A stretch of 64,000 bases of DNA from Malassezia japonica (GCF_029542785.1 NC_083371.1:992001-1056000), one strand, 5' to 3'. Counted from the stretch's first letter, positions 1 to 11,051 are shown. Notes: generated by a model from the letters alone, not told the origin. Numbers and translations: made by a program.

Positions 1-30
1 CAGACATGGTGGGTCGGTGCACGGGACGAC

Positions 31-55
31 CACGTGGTGTGTTACTTTTCACGTG
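31..55. promoter_or_regulatory. Two CACGTG boxes upstream of the first gene
   Basis: CACGTG occurs at 31-36 and 50-55, 29 bp or more upstream of ATG 84. The hexamer is the classic bHLH E-box (Cbf1/Pho4/USF type). The same hexamer recurs in many short promoters of this window, which is why I list it as a candidate site. Confidence 0.45.
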
Positions 56-83
56 GCGATCCCAACACGCTCGGCGCGCGGCC

Positions 84-653
84 ATGTCGGAATGGTTCGA
101 CCTGCTGAATTTTGGCACGCCCGTAGACCGGTGCGAGGACGCGACACCGCGTAGACACCGGAGCGCGTCTCCGTCGCCTCGGGGGCGCGTGGCATGGCGC
201 GACACGCAGCAAAGCTCGTCGCCCCACGGCGTACCGGACATGCGGCCAGACACGCCGAGCGCAAAAGGCCACGACGAGGGGCCTGCCCCCGATCTGTTTG
301 CGCAGGAGAATGCGCCGCTGCAGGTGAGTCCAAGCACTGTGCGTACCGTGCGTGCGCGGCGCCAGGCGCGACGCGCGCAGGCGCACACGCCGTACGCCTA
401 CCCCATGTACACATTCGCACCCGCCACCAAGTCTGCGGCGCCTGAGCGGCGAAAGGCGGCGCCGCCCAAGTCGCCACGGCCATCGACACCACGCATGGCG
501 CGTGTGCATAGCGAGCCTGTGGCCATTTCGCCGTATCAGCCCAAGGATACCCAAGACAAGCCCGACTCGGACGATAGCTTTACGCGTCTGGTCGGCGACG
601 ACGATTTCGACGCCGCTGCTGTAGAGGAGCTAGCGCGCCGCGAAGGCTGGTAG
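84..653 (+). CDS. Uncharacterised 189-aa protein
   Basis: I do not recognise this protein. The reading frame is open from ATG 84 to TAG 651-653 without an intron. An in-frame ATG at 6 exists, but it lies upstream of two CACGTG boxes that look like promoter, so I chose 84. The protein is rich in Pro, Ser, Arg and Ala and looks mostly disordered. It has an aromatic patch PYAYPMYTF near residue 110 and an acidic C-terminus (DDDFDAAAVEELARREGW). No signal peptide, membrane segment or catalytic motif is visible. Its stop codon directly abuts the stop codon of the convergent GPI10 gene. It could be a lineage-specific regulatory or scaffold protein, but no function can be assigned. Confidence 0.6.
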   Translation: MSEWFDLLNFGTPVDRCEDATPRRHRSASPSPRGRVAWRDTQQSSSPHGVPDMRPDTPSAKGHDEGPAPDLFAQENAPLQVSPSTVRTVRARRQARRAQAHTPYAYPMYTFAPATKSAAPERRKAAPPKSPRPSTPRMARVHSEPVAISPYQPKDTQDKPDSDDSFTRLVGDDDFDAAAVEELARREGW

Positions 654-2471
654 CTATATACCTGGAACGACTGTATGATTTTTGAAGAAACGCGTGCGCT
701 CGTCCTCAAACTGGAGCACGACAATGTCTCCACGGCGGTTCCAGTCCGGGTGCGAGAGCGCGTTCCAAATCCGCCGTGTCTCGACGTAGCCGCGGCGGCG
801 CAAAAAGGCGCCGACCGTGTCGCCACCGTCACTTTCACGCATGTCGAGGAGCGACGTGTACAGGACGAGGTGCGACGGCCACGTATGCCGCCAGCCCAGG
901 TCGCTCTGTACATGCTGGGACACGGCGTCGGTCGCGTTAGTAGGCCGCGGCTTGTGAAAGTGGTACTGCCGCATAGGAGGAAACTGGGTATCGACGCGCG
1001 CAGGGAAGCGGTCGCGGAGGTAGCGGACGGGATCCGCAAAGAAAAAGTCGGACTGGTCCCAGTACGTGGCGGGGTCCTTGTTGCGTGGCGGGGGACACGC
1101 GAGGAACCACGCGCGCCCCACGTCGCCGCTCATCAGTTCACTGTCCATGTCGGTCATCTCGAGGACACGTGCGTGCATGTGGCTCTGCCACGGCGTAGAG
1201 TGGCACGGCATGAGGAAGCCAAACGTTGTGCGGTGCGTCGCAATAGCGTGCACGTATTGCACGACCTCGATCTGCCCTTTGGCGTGAAAGGCCGCGAGAT
1301 AGAGCGTCACCGGGACCTGGGCGAGGAGAAGGAAGCGCAGCGCCCGTGGAAATGCACGCCACGCGGTGCCCCATCCGCCGCTAGGAGGCGCGATCGCGCT
1401 CGCAGCAAACAGGTGAAAAATGGGCAGCAGCGGCTGCAAGAAGCGCGCCTCTTTGTGGCTCAGCAGCGAATAGGCGCCGACGGTCCACGCACAGAGGCCC
1501 CCGAGCGTGGCCATCGCGCTGGAGCTCGGCTGGTACAGCGCGTTGCTCCAACCCTTTTGCGCCCACGGCATCGCGACAGTGAGGATCAACGGCAGCCCTT
1601 GGGATAAGTACCAGTGCCACGGATGCGCGCCGTAAAAGACAGACAAAGATTGCACGACGTTTTCGTAGAAAAAGTTCCACACCGTCACGACACGCTCGCC
1701 ATAGTACCACGAGTCGAGCGCAATGCCTGCACACAATACTAGCGACCTGGGTCAGCAAGGTAACGTACCCCACGCACGCCGCGTGCGCAACGAGCGCTGC
1801 TGTGCGCTTTGGGCCGCCCCACTGCGCTGCGTCCCGCAGCGCCTTTCCCCCAAGGAAAGCCCAGAGCAAGAGGCTTGTCGGACGCAGGAGCACGGCGGCG
1901 AATGCCGCAAATACGCCTACGTCAAACACGAGCAGGCTCCCGTGTGCAGCTGCCGCTGGCGTCAAGGGCCAGTACAGCAGCGCGATGCTGCACAGCGCCG
2001 CCTCGGTCGAGTTCGAAAAAGGGCGCGTGTACGTGTACGTTCCGTACATGGAAAGCAGGTGCACTATCGCCTGTGTGAGCCACGCTACCTACCCAAGCGT
2101 ACGCGAGCCCCTCTCCGCCGAGTCGCCGCGCGAGGCGAAAAAACGCAACGTCGCCTGCCGTCGTAATCGCTGCCTGCCACAGTGCCGGTGCCGTGGACTG
2201 CATTAGCCAACACACCTACCATCAAGTACGCGCTGCTATCGAGCCCCGTCTCTTTCAGCACCGCGTACAGCGGCACAAAGAGCGCAGGGTGCACGACGCT
2301 ACGGATCGGCGCCTCGCCGCGCCACTCCCATGTCTGGTACCCGTACCCAAACACGATCCTGTGTGCGATTTCAAGCGTCTGCCAGTACTCGTCCGGCTGA
2401 AAAAACGTGCGGCTGGTCGCGAGCGCGCCCAGCGCATGTGCCGCGCCCAGCGCGACCCCCCACGAGAGCAT
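654..2471 (-). CDS. GPI10: GPI mannosyltransferase III (GPI10/PIG-B family)
   Basis: The predicted ER-membrane enzyme adds the third mannose of the GPI-anchor core from dolichol-phosphate mannose (GT22 family). Exons on the minus strand are 2471-2220, 2197-2093, 2070-1769 and 1746-654, giving 583 aa; the three introns are each exactly 22 nt. Family marks are the N-terminal TFFQPDEYWQ motif with the catalytic-type acidic pair, then YQTWEWRGEAPIRS. Further on come the ALDSWYYGE...NFFYENVVQS block, HPWHWYLSQGLP, and SHKEARFLQPLLPIFHLF. Hydrophobic segments occur throughout, as expected for a polytopic mannosyltransferase. The start ATG lies 89 bp from the divergent PBS2 start, and its TAG stop (654-656) touches the stop of the gene on its left. 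Confidence 0.93.
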
Positions 2472-2560
2472 GGCCGGAGGTGCCCGTGCGCACGAGTTGC
2501 TGACTAAGCAAATGAACTGCGTGTGCGTCGGGCCTGGCCGCTTGCCTCCGACTGAGCGTG

Positions 2561-4395
2561 ATGGAGGACGGGGCGCGTCTCGCTGAGCTTGCGGCGAAGA
2601 AGCTGCAAGTGAACCCCACAGACGCCGAGGATGTCCCAGAGATTGAGAGAGACTCGGAGAACACGAGTGCGGAGCGCACGGGCGATGTGCCTGCGCTGCA
2701 TGCGTCGGTCCCCGATGCGGCGTTTGCACCGAGCGCGGCCGGCGTCGGTGCGTCGAGCGGTGCGCGGCTGACGATGCCTATGCCGCGTGCGCCTGCCACA
2801 GTAGAGGGTGTGACGCCCGGGGGCCTGAGCGCAGCCCCCCCCCAGCCGCCGAACCGCTCGCCGGTCAAGGGCGGGTCGGCGCAGGGCGGCTTTGCTGGTG
2901 CGAACGAGCGGACAAAGCAGCTCGCAAACACCAAGTATCCCCCCGGTCTCCAAGCGAAGCTCGCAGCGGTACGTCTTTCCCACTAATCCAGAATGCGCGA
3001 CGTTCCGCGCATGCGCCGCCCCCCAGCGGCAAGGTAGAGGGGGGTGTGTTGAATGCCGGGCAGAAACTCGATGCCTCGCTGCTGAACCGCACGCCGCGGC
3101 CCGGAGCTGCCGGTGCGATACCTGTGCGGCCTGGCGCCGTGCCCGCGCGACCTGCGCGCCCCGGATTGCGCCTGAGCGACATGGGTATTAATCTGAGTGC
3201 GAGCGGGACGTGTGCCTCGGCGCAAAAGCCTGGCCTGTCTGCCGGCCGCCCCAAGATGAGTCTCGGCAAGCTGCCTGGTGCGGCGCCTGCGCAGAGCATG
3301 GATACACCCTTTGCCAACTTTAGCAAGATTGTGGACCCCTCGGGCCGTCTCAATTTCGACGGAAAAGCGGTGCTGCACGCGTCCGGCGTCGAGTTCCGGA
3401 ACGGCACCTCGTTCAGCATCAACATGCAGGAGTTGGAGCTGCAGGAGCAGCTTGGATTCGGAAATTATGGTACGGTGAACAAGGTGCGGCACACGCGCAC
3501 CAAAGTGGATATGGCCATGAAGGAGATCCGCCTTGAGCTCGACCAGGCGAAGCTCAATGCCATCATTATGGAACTGGATATTCTCCACCGTGCCATTGCG
3601 CCGCAGATTGTCGAGTTCTACGGCGCGTTCTTTGTGGAGAGCTGTGTATACTACTGCATGGAGTACATGGACGTGGGCAGTCTGGAGAAGCTGTGTGCCG
3701 GCCGCAACTGTGCCGTCCCCGAGTCGGTGCTGGCACGCATTGCCTCGTCCACGGTCAAGGGACTGAGTTTTTTGAAAGACGAGCTCCAGATCATCCACCG
3801 CGACATCAAGCCGACGAATATTCTGATCAACTCCAAAGGCGAGGTGAAGCTGTGCGATTTTGGCGTCTCGGGCCAGCTCGAAAAGAGTCTCGCCAAGACG
3901 AATATCGGCTGCCAGAGCTACATGGCACCTGAGCGCATCAAGGGCGACGGGCGCAACAGCCGCACGACCTACACCACTGCCTCGGATGTATGGTCGCTCG
4001 GCCTGACGCTCGTCGAGGTCGCGATGGGCGTGTATCCCTATCCCCCTGAAACCTTTACCAATGTCTTTGCGCAGCTGCAGGCAATCGTTGACGGCGATAC
4101 ACCCACGCTGCCGTACCCGAGCAAGGAACCGATCACGGTCACCTCGCCGGCCGGCGTACGCTCCGACCTGGAGCTAGGCGAGTGCACCTACGGCGACGAT
4201 TCGCGCGACTTTATTGCGCAGTGCCTCCGCAAAATACCCGAGCAGCGCCCGAGCTACGCGGAGCTGCTCGAGCACCCGTTCCTGCAGCAGGACGAGGCGC
4301 GGAAGGACGAAGTGGACATGCGTGAATGGGTCACCGCCGCACTCGAGAAGCAGATCGAGCGCCGTGCTGCGCTAGAGAAAGTACATACGCCTTAG
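2561..4395 (+). CDS. PBS2: MAP kinase kinase Pbs2 (HOG osmostress pathway)
   Basis: This is the dual-specificity kinase expected to activate the Hog1 MAPK in osmotic and general stress. Exons 2561-2968 and 2992-4395 encode 603 aa, with one 23-nt intron. The first about 285 residues are Pro/Ala-rich and disordered, as in other Pbs2 proteins. The kinase domain follows. Its glycine loop is LGFGNYGTV near residue 290, the VMKEI-type lysine is present as MAMKEI, the catalytic loop HRDIKPTN sits near residue 405, and the activation segment is DFGVSGQLEKSLAKTNIGCQ. The segment after DFG, including SYMAPERI, is characteristic of Pbs2 rather than Ste7 or Mkk1. The gene converges on ATG13 with only 9 bp between stop codons. 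Confidence 0.93.
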
Positions 4396-4404
4396 TGCAT
4401 TTAT

Positions 4405-6250
4405 TTACATATATTTTCCACCGCGCGCATCGTACAGCGGCACGTCGCTCGCCTCAAAGGCCAGGTCAAGCGGGCCCGTGTCCTGGTCGAGATGCGTATC
4501 CATCGGTGGGCGTGACTGGATGCGGATCGGGCGGGGGAGCGTGCGGGGGGGCTCGGGGCGCCCGCCGAACGCCTCGTCCATCGCATTGAGCTTCACCGAC
4601 GCGGCCAGCTTCGCCAGCACGTCGTCAATGTCGCCTTTTTCGGCCGGCGCTCCAAGGGAACTGCGCGGGGTGAGGGGCATCGAGGAGGGCGACCGGCCCA
4701 GCGACCGCCGCTCGGGCAGCTCGTGCAGCGCGGGCGGCGCATCGAGCATCTGGACCAGCTCCATCAAATCGTCGTTGGCAGCCGGCGCGCGGGGCTTGGT
4801 CAGGGCAAACGCGGCATTGTGGCTCGGCGCGGTGTGCGTAAAGAGCCGCGACGCCCCGGGACTCGCGCTGAGCTGCGAGCGGGGGAGCGAGCCGACACTC
4901 TCGCGCGCGGCGCCGCGCTCCATCATGCGCCGGTGCTCGAGGCGCTGCGACCAGCTGCGCGCCGAGCCGGGCGTGTCGTCGCCCGCGCCGCCGAGCGAGC
5001 GCGAGTACTCGCGCTGGCGGTAGGACGGCTGCCGCGCGTACCGCTGGATGCGCTGCGGCTGCGCGGCGCCGGACGCGCCTTCGCTGATGCCTTGCAGCGA
5101 GCTCGAGGGCGAGGCCTCGGCACGCCGCCGCATGTACAGATCAAAGCCGCCTTGGGGCGGCGTGCGCAGCGACCACAGCGAGCTCGGCGACATGCCGAGC
5201 TGCGCGCGTGGCGCCGTGTAGGTCTGAAAGAGCGAGCGGAGCCCTTCGGGCGACGCCTGCTCGGTCGAGATCGAGAGGCGCCGGCGAAGCGGCTGGTTCT
5301 GCGGACTGGTGCCTTCTTTCGCCGACCACATGCAGCGCATGAGCGGCGACGGAGAGCCGATGGCCGACTCACTTGGGATGCGCAGCGACGCACGCGCCTC
5401 GCCACGCTGCCGCGACGGCGCGGCAAACGCAGGCTCCGTCACGCGGGACGGACTCGTGCCGAGCGTGCGCGAGCGTGCGCGGGTCGACGCGCTCGGCGGC
5501 GTGGGCAGCGTTACGTCCTTGCACGCCGCGGCGTTCCCCCGCGTCTCGACGCGCAGCTCGCTGCAGGCTTTGTAGTGCACATGGCAGGCCAGCGTGCCGT
5601 TCGGCGTGGCGACGCCTTCGAGCGCCCACGACTTGGCCTCGCCGAGGTCATCGAGGGACGCGTTCGAGTGGACGGCGATCTCAATGTTCAGGCAGTCGAC
5701 CTCGCCCTTTTGGATCTTGCGGCACAAGGCGTACGCAGGCAGCGCGCGCGCCAGTGCGTACAGTGCGCGAAAGTGCACAATCGCCCGCTTGTACACGGCG
5801 GGGAGGCGCACGTCGTGGCGGTCGGGTCTGGTGAGCATCAATACGTACTGCATCGCGATCGTCCAGCGCTCGAGGAGGATCGGCGGCGTGGCGCCGCCGC
5901 CCAGTTCCACGGTGCGTGTGCCTGCGGCGCCAGGCGCGCAGCCAACGACGACCTGGTCGGGCGCGAGGCGCGACGTGTGCAGGCGGACGTCTACGACCAT
6001 CGGTATCGGCGCCTCGCTCATCATGCGCCACGGCCGCAGCGACTCGCGATAGGGGTCGATATCCGCCATGCTGAGCGAGAACTACGTCAGCCACAACACC
6101 TACCCATTTGTTGCTCCGCGCGGCGCTTGACGACGTGGCCGTGCGGCTCTCTGCCGCGACCGCCACCGTCTTAGCATAAAAGTGGTAGAGCACCGTATTG
6201 AGCTTGGACGCGTGCCCGCCCTCCGCCGCGCTCCCTCGCATCACCGCCAT
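4405..6250 (-). CDS. ATG13: Autophagy initiation protein Atg13
   Basis: Atg13 is the regulatory HORMA-domain subunit of the Atg1 kinase complex and a TORC1 target. Exons 6250-6104 and 6081-4405 give 607 aa with one 22-nt intron. The N-terminus SKLNTVLYHFYAKTV, then NKWFSLSMADIDPYRESLRPW across the splice junction, is the conserved start of the HORMA domain. PMVVDVRLHTSRL, ILLERWTI and VYKRAIVHFRALYALARALP follow. The rest (residues about 260-607) is Ser/Pro/Arg-rich and disordered, the region where Atg1, Atg17 and TORC1 contacts normally lie. The start is uncertain: ATG 6250 is chosen, 6241 is possible, and 6343 would overlap the divergent PEX16. Confidence 0.88.
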
Positions 6251-6301
6251 GGGACCGTGCGCCAGGAGCGATAGCGCCACCGCCACGCATTCCCCACACG
6301 T

Positions 6302-6307
6302 CACGTG
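6302..6307. promoter_or_regulatory. CACGTG box between ATG13 and PEX16
   Basis: CACGTG lies 11 bp before the PEX16 ATG and about 50 bp upstream of the ATG13 start, inside a 68-bp divergent intergenic region. It is a candidate bHLH site shared by the two genes; position is the only evidence. Confidence 0.4.
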
Positions 6308-6318
6308 TTTCTTCCACC

Positions 6319-7611
6319 ATGGCGCGGCGGGTGTGGCAGGCATACGAGGCGTTCCTGCTGTCGAACGCGTCGCAGATCACGGCGGTTGAGTCGTCGCTGC
6401 GCAGCATCACCTATATTCTCCCGGGTCGCTTTAAGGATGCAGAGCTGTACGTACCAAAACTGACGCAGTGCGGGCGAAGCGAGTACGTTTTCTTTGCTGA
6501 CCCAGTCTATGCCGGCGTGCACCTGCTCGGCATGTACCACGACTCGATCCTGTTCAAGATCATCTACTCGCGCCGCCCTGAGCGGGCGAATGCGGCGGTG
6601 AAGCGTGCGCGCGACGAGCTGGTCGGCGAGCTGCCGAAACTCTCGCTCCACGCGCGCTACACCAACTTTTGGCGCACGGCGAGCCCGACGTACCGCCGCG
6701 CGGCGGTCCTGCTGCTCATCGTCGAGTCGACGCAGCTGCTCATCGAGATGGTCGCGCGCCGCAAGGTCAAGGACCACGCTTGGGACGTCGTCGTGGCCAT
6801 CGAGACGCTCAAGGCGCTGCTGCGCTTTGCCCTCGTGCGGGCCTCGCAGACCCGCCCGGTGATTGCGCCGCCGCTGCCGCAGCGCGACCTGGACCCGGCA
6901 CTGCTCGAGCGCCGGCGCGGCGCGCTCGGCGCGACGTGGGTCGGCGAGCGCACCGGCGTCGTGCACCGCTCCATCGCGACGCTCGTGCCGCAAGGCCAGG
7001 GACAGGACTCGGACGTGTACGAGTACCTGCTCTCGCACACGCTCACCGAGCAGGACGTGTCGCCCGCCGCGCAGCTCGTGCGCCCGCTCCAGGCGACGGC
7101 CGGGCGCGTGGCCGAGTCGCTGTGGATCCTGCGCCCGCTCCTGTACGTGCTTGCGCTGCGCCGCTGGGGCAAGCGTGATGCCAAGCCGTTTGTCTTCTCG
7201 CTGTGCCTCGAGATCCTCGCGCGCTCGATGCGCCAGCGCTCGTTCTACACGCACGCCAAGGATGCCGAGGCACTGCCGGTGCCTCCGATGTCCTCGGTGT
7301 CGCTCATGCTGTCGATGCTCGGCATTGAAAACTCGTTCCTCGACTGGATCGCAGGCACGCTCTCGCGCCGCGACCCGCGCCGCGCACTCGCAAAGCCGAT
7401 CAGCACGGTTGAGGGCGACGAATGGAGCGCGCGCGACCGCAGCTTCTGGTGGTACCTGCTCCGGGGGCCGGTGTGGTACAACTACACGCGCCCCAAGATC
7501 GAGGGCCTGGTGCGCAGGACCGAAAACCGCCGCATTATCGGCATGGTCGGAAACATCGCGCGCGACTACCTGCCGCTCGTCGACGACTACTATTATTATA
7601 CAGCCGTATAG
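6319..7611 (+). CDS. PEX16: Peroxisomal membrane biogenesis protein Pex16
   Basis: Pex16 is a peroxisomal/ER membrane protein that recruits Pex3 and is needed for insertion of peroxisomal membrane proteins. The frame is open across the whole span, but two introns are clear: 6447-6468 (22 nt) and 6483-6505 (23 nt). They add up to 45 nt, so retaining both leaves the frame open. Removing them joins AEL-AGEA-IYAGVHLLGMYHD, restoring the conserved LGLYHD-type motif. Exons are 6319-6446, 6469-6482 (only 14 nt) and 6506-7611, giving 415 aa. Family marks are SLRSITYILPGRF near the N-terminus, the ESTQLLIEMVARRK hydrophobic segment, SLWILRPLLYVL and SFWWYLLRGPVWYNYTRPKI near the C-terminus. Confidence 0.9.
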   Translation: MARRVWQAYEAFLLSNASQITAVESSLRSITYILPGRFKDAELYVPKLTQCGRSEYVFFADPVYAGVHLLGMYHDSILFKIIYSRRPERANAAVKRARDELVGELPKLSLHARYTNFWRTASPTYRRAAVLLLIVESTQLLIEMVARRKVKDHAWDVVVAIETLKALLRFALVRASQTRPVIAPPLPQRDLDPALLERRRGALGATWVGERTGVVHRSIATLVPQGQGQDSDVYEYLLSHTLTEQDVSPAAQLVRPLQATAGRVAESLWILRPLLYVLALRRWGKRDAKPFVFSLCLEILARSMRQRSFYTHAKDAEALPVPPMSSVSLMLSMLGIENSFLDWIAGTLSRRDPRRALAKPISTVEGDEWSARDRSFWWYLLRGPVWYNYTRPKIEGLVRRTENRRIIGMVGNIARDYLPLVDDYYYYTAV

Positions 7612-7666
7612 ACGCCGATGCCCCACATGCCAAAAATCAGGCCACCCGATCATCGGGTGTACCACG

Positions 7667-9971
7667 ATGAACGTGCACAACGAACCGCCGCCGCTGGGCA
7701 CGACCGACCTGGGCCGCTGGCGCCTGCGTGTCTCGGATGGAGGCAGGCATGTGTGGCACTACCTCGAGACGCAGGAGGAGGCGGATCAGTGGCCGCAGAC
7801 CATCGAGGACAAGTACTGGCTCGGCCTCGACGTGGTACGTGACGCGACTCACGCAGAATCTGCCGGACCTGCCGCACGCCAAGAGCGCGCAGGAGGCGGC
7901 CGAGAACGGTATCGCTTTCTACAGGCACCTGCAGTCGAGCGACGGCCACTTTGCGGGCGAGTACGGCGGGCCAATGTTCCTGCTGCCCGGCCTGATCATC
8001 GGCATGTACGTGACCAAGACGCCGATTCCTGCGCCGTGGCGCATCGAGATTGCGCGGTACTTGTGGAATAGGCAGGACCCCGACGATGGGGGCTGGGGCA
8101 TGTACGTTGCTTTGCTCACGCAGCCACATTGAGGGACACTCGACTGTATTCGGCACCGCGCTGAACTACACGGTGCTGCGCCTGGTCGGCGTCGACGCGG
8201 ACCACCCCATGATGGTGCGCGCACGCAGCAAGCTGTACCAGCTCGGCGGTGCGACGGCCATTCCCAGCTGGGGCAAGCTGTGGCTCGCGATCCTCAACGT
8301 CTACGACTGGGACGGCCTGAACCCCATCCCCCCGGAGCTCTGGCTCTTGCCCGACTTTGTGCCGATCCACCCGTGGCGCTGGTGGATCCACACGCGCATG
8401 GTGTACCTGCCGATGGGCTTCTTGTACGGCAAGCGCTTCAAGGCCGACATGGATCCACTGATTGCGTCGCTGCGGGAGGAGCTCTACCCCCAGCCCTACG
8501 ACGAGATCTACTGGCCGGACCAGCGCAACAACGTCGCAGAGGCGGACCTGTACTCGCCGCACACGCGCGTCGTCGACGCACTCTTCCAGGTGCTCGGCGT
8601 GTACGAAAAGTACCACATGCCGTGGGTCCGCAACAAGGGTATCCAGCTCGCCTACCAGCTGATCGTCAAGGAGGACGAGAACACGGGGCACCAGTGCCTC
8701 GGGCCGGTGAACAAGATGCTCAACTATATCAGCCGCTGGGTCGTCGAGGGGAGCGACAGCGAGGCGATGCGCCTGCACCGCGAAAAGCTCAAGGACTTTG
8801 CGTGGATGAGCGGCGAGGGGCTCATGATGACCGGCACGAACGGCTCGCAGCTCTGGGACACGTCGTTCATCGGGCAGGCGCTCGTTGACTCGGGCCTCGT
8901 GACGCGCCCAGAGAACAAGGCGCTTGCGTCGCACATCCTCGCGTGGCTCGACGCGTGCCAGATCCGCGAGAATCCGCGCCACTACCGCAGCGCGTACCGC
9001 TTCGCGACCAAGGGGGCGTGGCCGTTCAGCACGCGCGAGCAGGGCTACACGGTGAGCGACTGCACCGCCGAGGGCCTCAAAGGTGTGCTGATGCTCCAGG
9101 AAAGCAACGCGTACGTACATACACTGACCCAGTGGCCTCGGGCACCCCGTGAACAAGCAGCGCCTGCACGACACGGTCGACCTCTTGCTCACGATGCAGA
9201 ACCCGGGCGGAGGCTACGCGAGCTACGAGACGATCAACGGGCCAAGCATCACCGAGTGGCTCAATCCGGCCGAGGTCTTTGGCCGCATCATGGTCGAGTA
9301 CGCGTATCCGGAGTGCACGACGTCGGTCGTGACGGGCCTGCGCCTCTTTCAGAAGTACGACTCGTACCGCAGCGCCGATATTGAGTACGTTTTGCCGCTA
9401 ACGCAGCGCAACGGTCAAGGCCGCCGTCGAGTACATCCTGCACGCCCAGCGCAACGACGGGTCGTGGTACGGCTCGTGGGCGATCTGCTTTACCTACGCG
9501 GCCATGTTTGCTCTCGAGAGCCTGCGCCACGCGGGCATGACGTGCGAAAACAGCGAGCCAGTGCGCCGCGCATGCGCATTCCTCATCAGCAAGCAACAGG
9601 CGGACGGCGGCTGGGGCGAGAGCTACAAGGTAGGTCGACCCACTCACCCAGTCCTGCGAACTCGGCACGTACACCCAGGCACCCAAGTCCCAGGTCGTGC
9701 AGACGGCCTGGGCGATCATCGCCCTGCTCCACGCCAACTACCCCGACCAGGCCCCGATCAAGCGCGCAGTGCAGCTGATCATCGACCGCCAGCAGCCCAA
9801 CGGCTCGTGGAAGCAGGAGCAGATCGAGGGCATTTTCAACCAGTACGTTGTTCTTCTGACCCAGCAACTGTACGCTACCGCACTCACACAGGCGCCATCT
9901 CTTACCCGAACTACAAGTTCAGCTTTACAATCTGGGCCCTCGGCAAGGCCGCCCGCGAACTCGACTGGTAG
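7667..9971 (+). CDS. ERG7: Lanosterol synthase (oxidosqualene cyclase) Erg7
   Basis: Erg7 cyclises 2,3-oxidosqualene to lanosterol, the first ring-forming step of ergosterol synthesis, at lipid droplets/ER. Eight exons: 7667-7834, 7857-8101, 8124-9110, 9133-9384, 9407-9629, 9652-9842, 9865-9869 and 9892-9971; total 716 aa. All seven introns are exactly 22 nt. The seventh exon is only 5 nt (CAACT), and it is required to read [16 protein letters not shown], the conserved C-terminal block. The catalytic DCTAE motif lies at about residue 450, where Asp protonates the epoxide. QW-type repeats such as [15 protein letters not shown] and NDGSWYGSW are visible. The start ATG 7667 precedes the conserved GRWRLRV. 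The next gene starts only 18 bp after the stop. Confidence 0.95.
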
Positions 9972-9978
9972 ACCGTAG

Positions 9979-9984
9979 CACGTG
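9979..9984. promoter_or_regulatory. CACGTG box in the 18-bp ERG7-MTQ1 gap
   Basis: The whole gap between the ERG7 stop (9971) and the next ATG (9990) is 18 bp, and CACGTG fills its middle, 5 bp before the ATG. Either it acts at DNA level in an extremely compact promoter, or the real transcription start of the downstream gene is inside ERG7. Confidence 0.4.
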
Positions 9985-9989
9985 CCACC

Positions 9990-10986
9990 ATGCTTGGCGT
10001 GCCGAGCCGCCGCGCGACGGCGCTCGTGCGGCGATTGGGGTGTACGCGCACGACACATGGCCTTGCAGAGGCTGCGCGGCAGCTCGCCAATGCACGGCTC
10101 GCACAGGCGCCATCCGAGCTCCCGGCCGAAGTGCACCACGAAGCGAGGCAGTATGCACGCTGGCTGCACGACGAAGCGTGCGCACGGCATACCGCGCCGC
10201 ACGATATCCGTACCGCGCTGCAGGACATGGTCCGGCGCGTCGCACACGGCGAGCCACTCGCCTATGTCATCGGTACGTCGTCGCGCATCTTACATAGGCC
10301 ACCAGCCATTCGGTCCTCTGTCGATTGCCGTCCGCGCGCCGATCTTGATACCCCGCGCAGAGACAGAAGAGTGGGCGATGCGCCTCGCGGAGCGCGTAGC
10401 GCCCCAGCTCGCGCAGAATGGCGCGCGCTTCCGTGTGCTAGACCTGTGCACGGGCTCTGGATGTATCGCCTTGCTGCTGGCGCATACTTGGGCCGGCGCC
10501 CAGCGGCCCTTGCGCATTACAGCCGTCGACTGCGATGCGTGTGCAGTGACACTTGCCAAGGAAAATGCGGCATGCAACCGCCTAGACGTGGACGTCGTGC
10601 AGGCAGATATGCTCGACGATGCGGCGTGTTCAGCGCTAGGGACGTTTGACGTCGTCGTGTGCAATCCGCCGTACATACGCGGAGATGAGTGGCTGATGCT
10701 CCCCTCGTCTGTGCGCGACTACGAGGCGCGTGGCGCATTAGTAGGCCATGCTGCCGACGACGGCCTCGCATATTACCGCCGGCTCGCCGACCTCGCGCGC
10801 GCCGGCCTCGTCCAGCGCCCCGGCGGCGTGCTTGCGATGGAAGTCGGTGCAGGCCAGGCTGACGATGTCGTGCGTCTATTTCGTGACTATGGCGAGTGCG
10901 AGGTGTGGGACGACTGCTTCGGCCACCGCCGCGTCGTCCTCGTGTCCTTCTGCGCACGGCCGTCCTCCACGCATCACGTGCCGTAA
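9990..10986 (+). CDS. MTQ1: Release-factor glutamine N5-methyltransferase (HemK/Mtq1 type)
   Basis: This predicted SAM-dependent enzyme methylates the Gln of the GGQ motif of a peptide-release factor; the Mtq1 subgroup acts on the mitochondrial factor. Exons 9990-10272 and 10298-10986 give 323 aa with one 25-nt intron. Splicing restores YVIGHQPFGPLSI, followed by the family motif ILIPRAETEEW. The SAM-binding VLDLCTGSGCIALLLA and the catalytic NPPYI (in VVCNPPYIRGDEW) are intact. GGVLAMEVGAGQ and the GHRRVVLV end also match HemK. The N-terminal helical domain is Ala/Arg-rich. A mitochondrial assignment is inferred from the family (a cytosolic Mtq2 lacks this N-terminal domain), not from an obvious presequence. 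Confidence 0.88.
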
Positions 10987-11051
10987 ACGGCACGGCGCTC
11001 GTTGCTCCTTGGCCTGGGTCGTGACGCGGTCGGAGTGTGTGTCTATCCATA

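Noticed and set aside
9843..9891. One 49-nt intron in ERG7 instead of two 22-nt introns around a 5-nt exon
   Set aside because: Removing all 49 nt shifts the frame and destroys the conserved [10 protein letters not shown] block; the two-intron model restores it and both introns carry standard signals.
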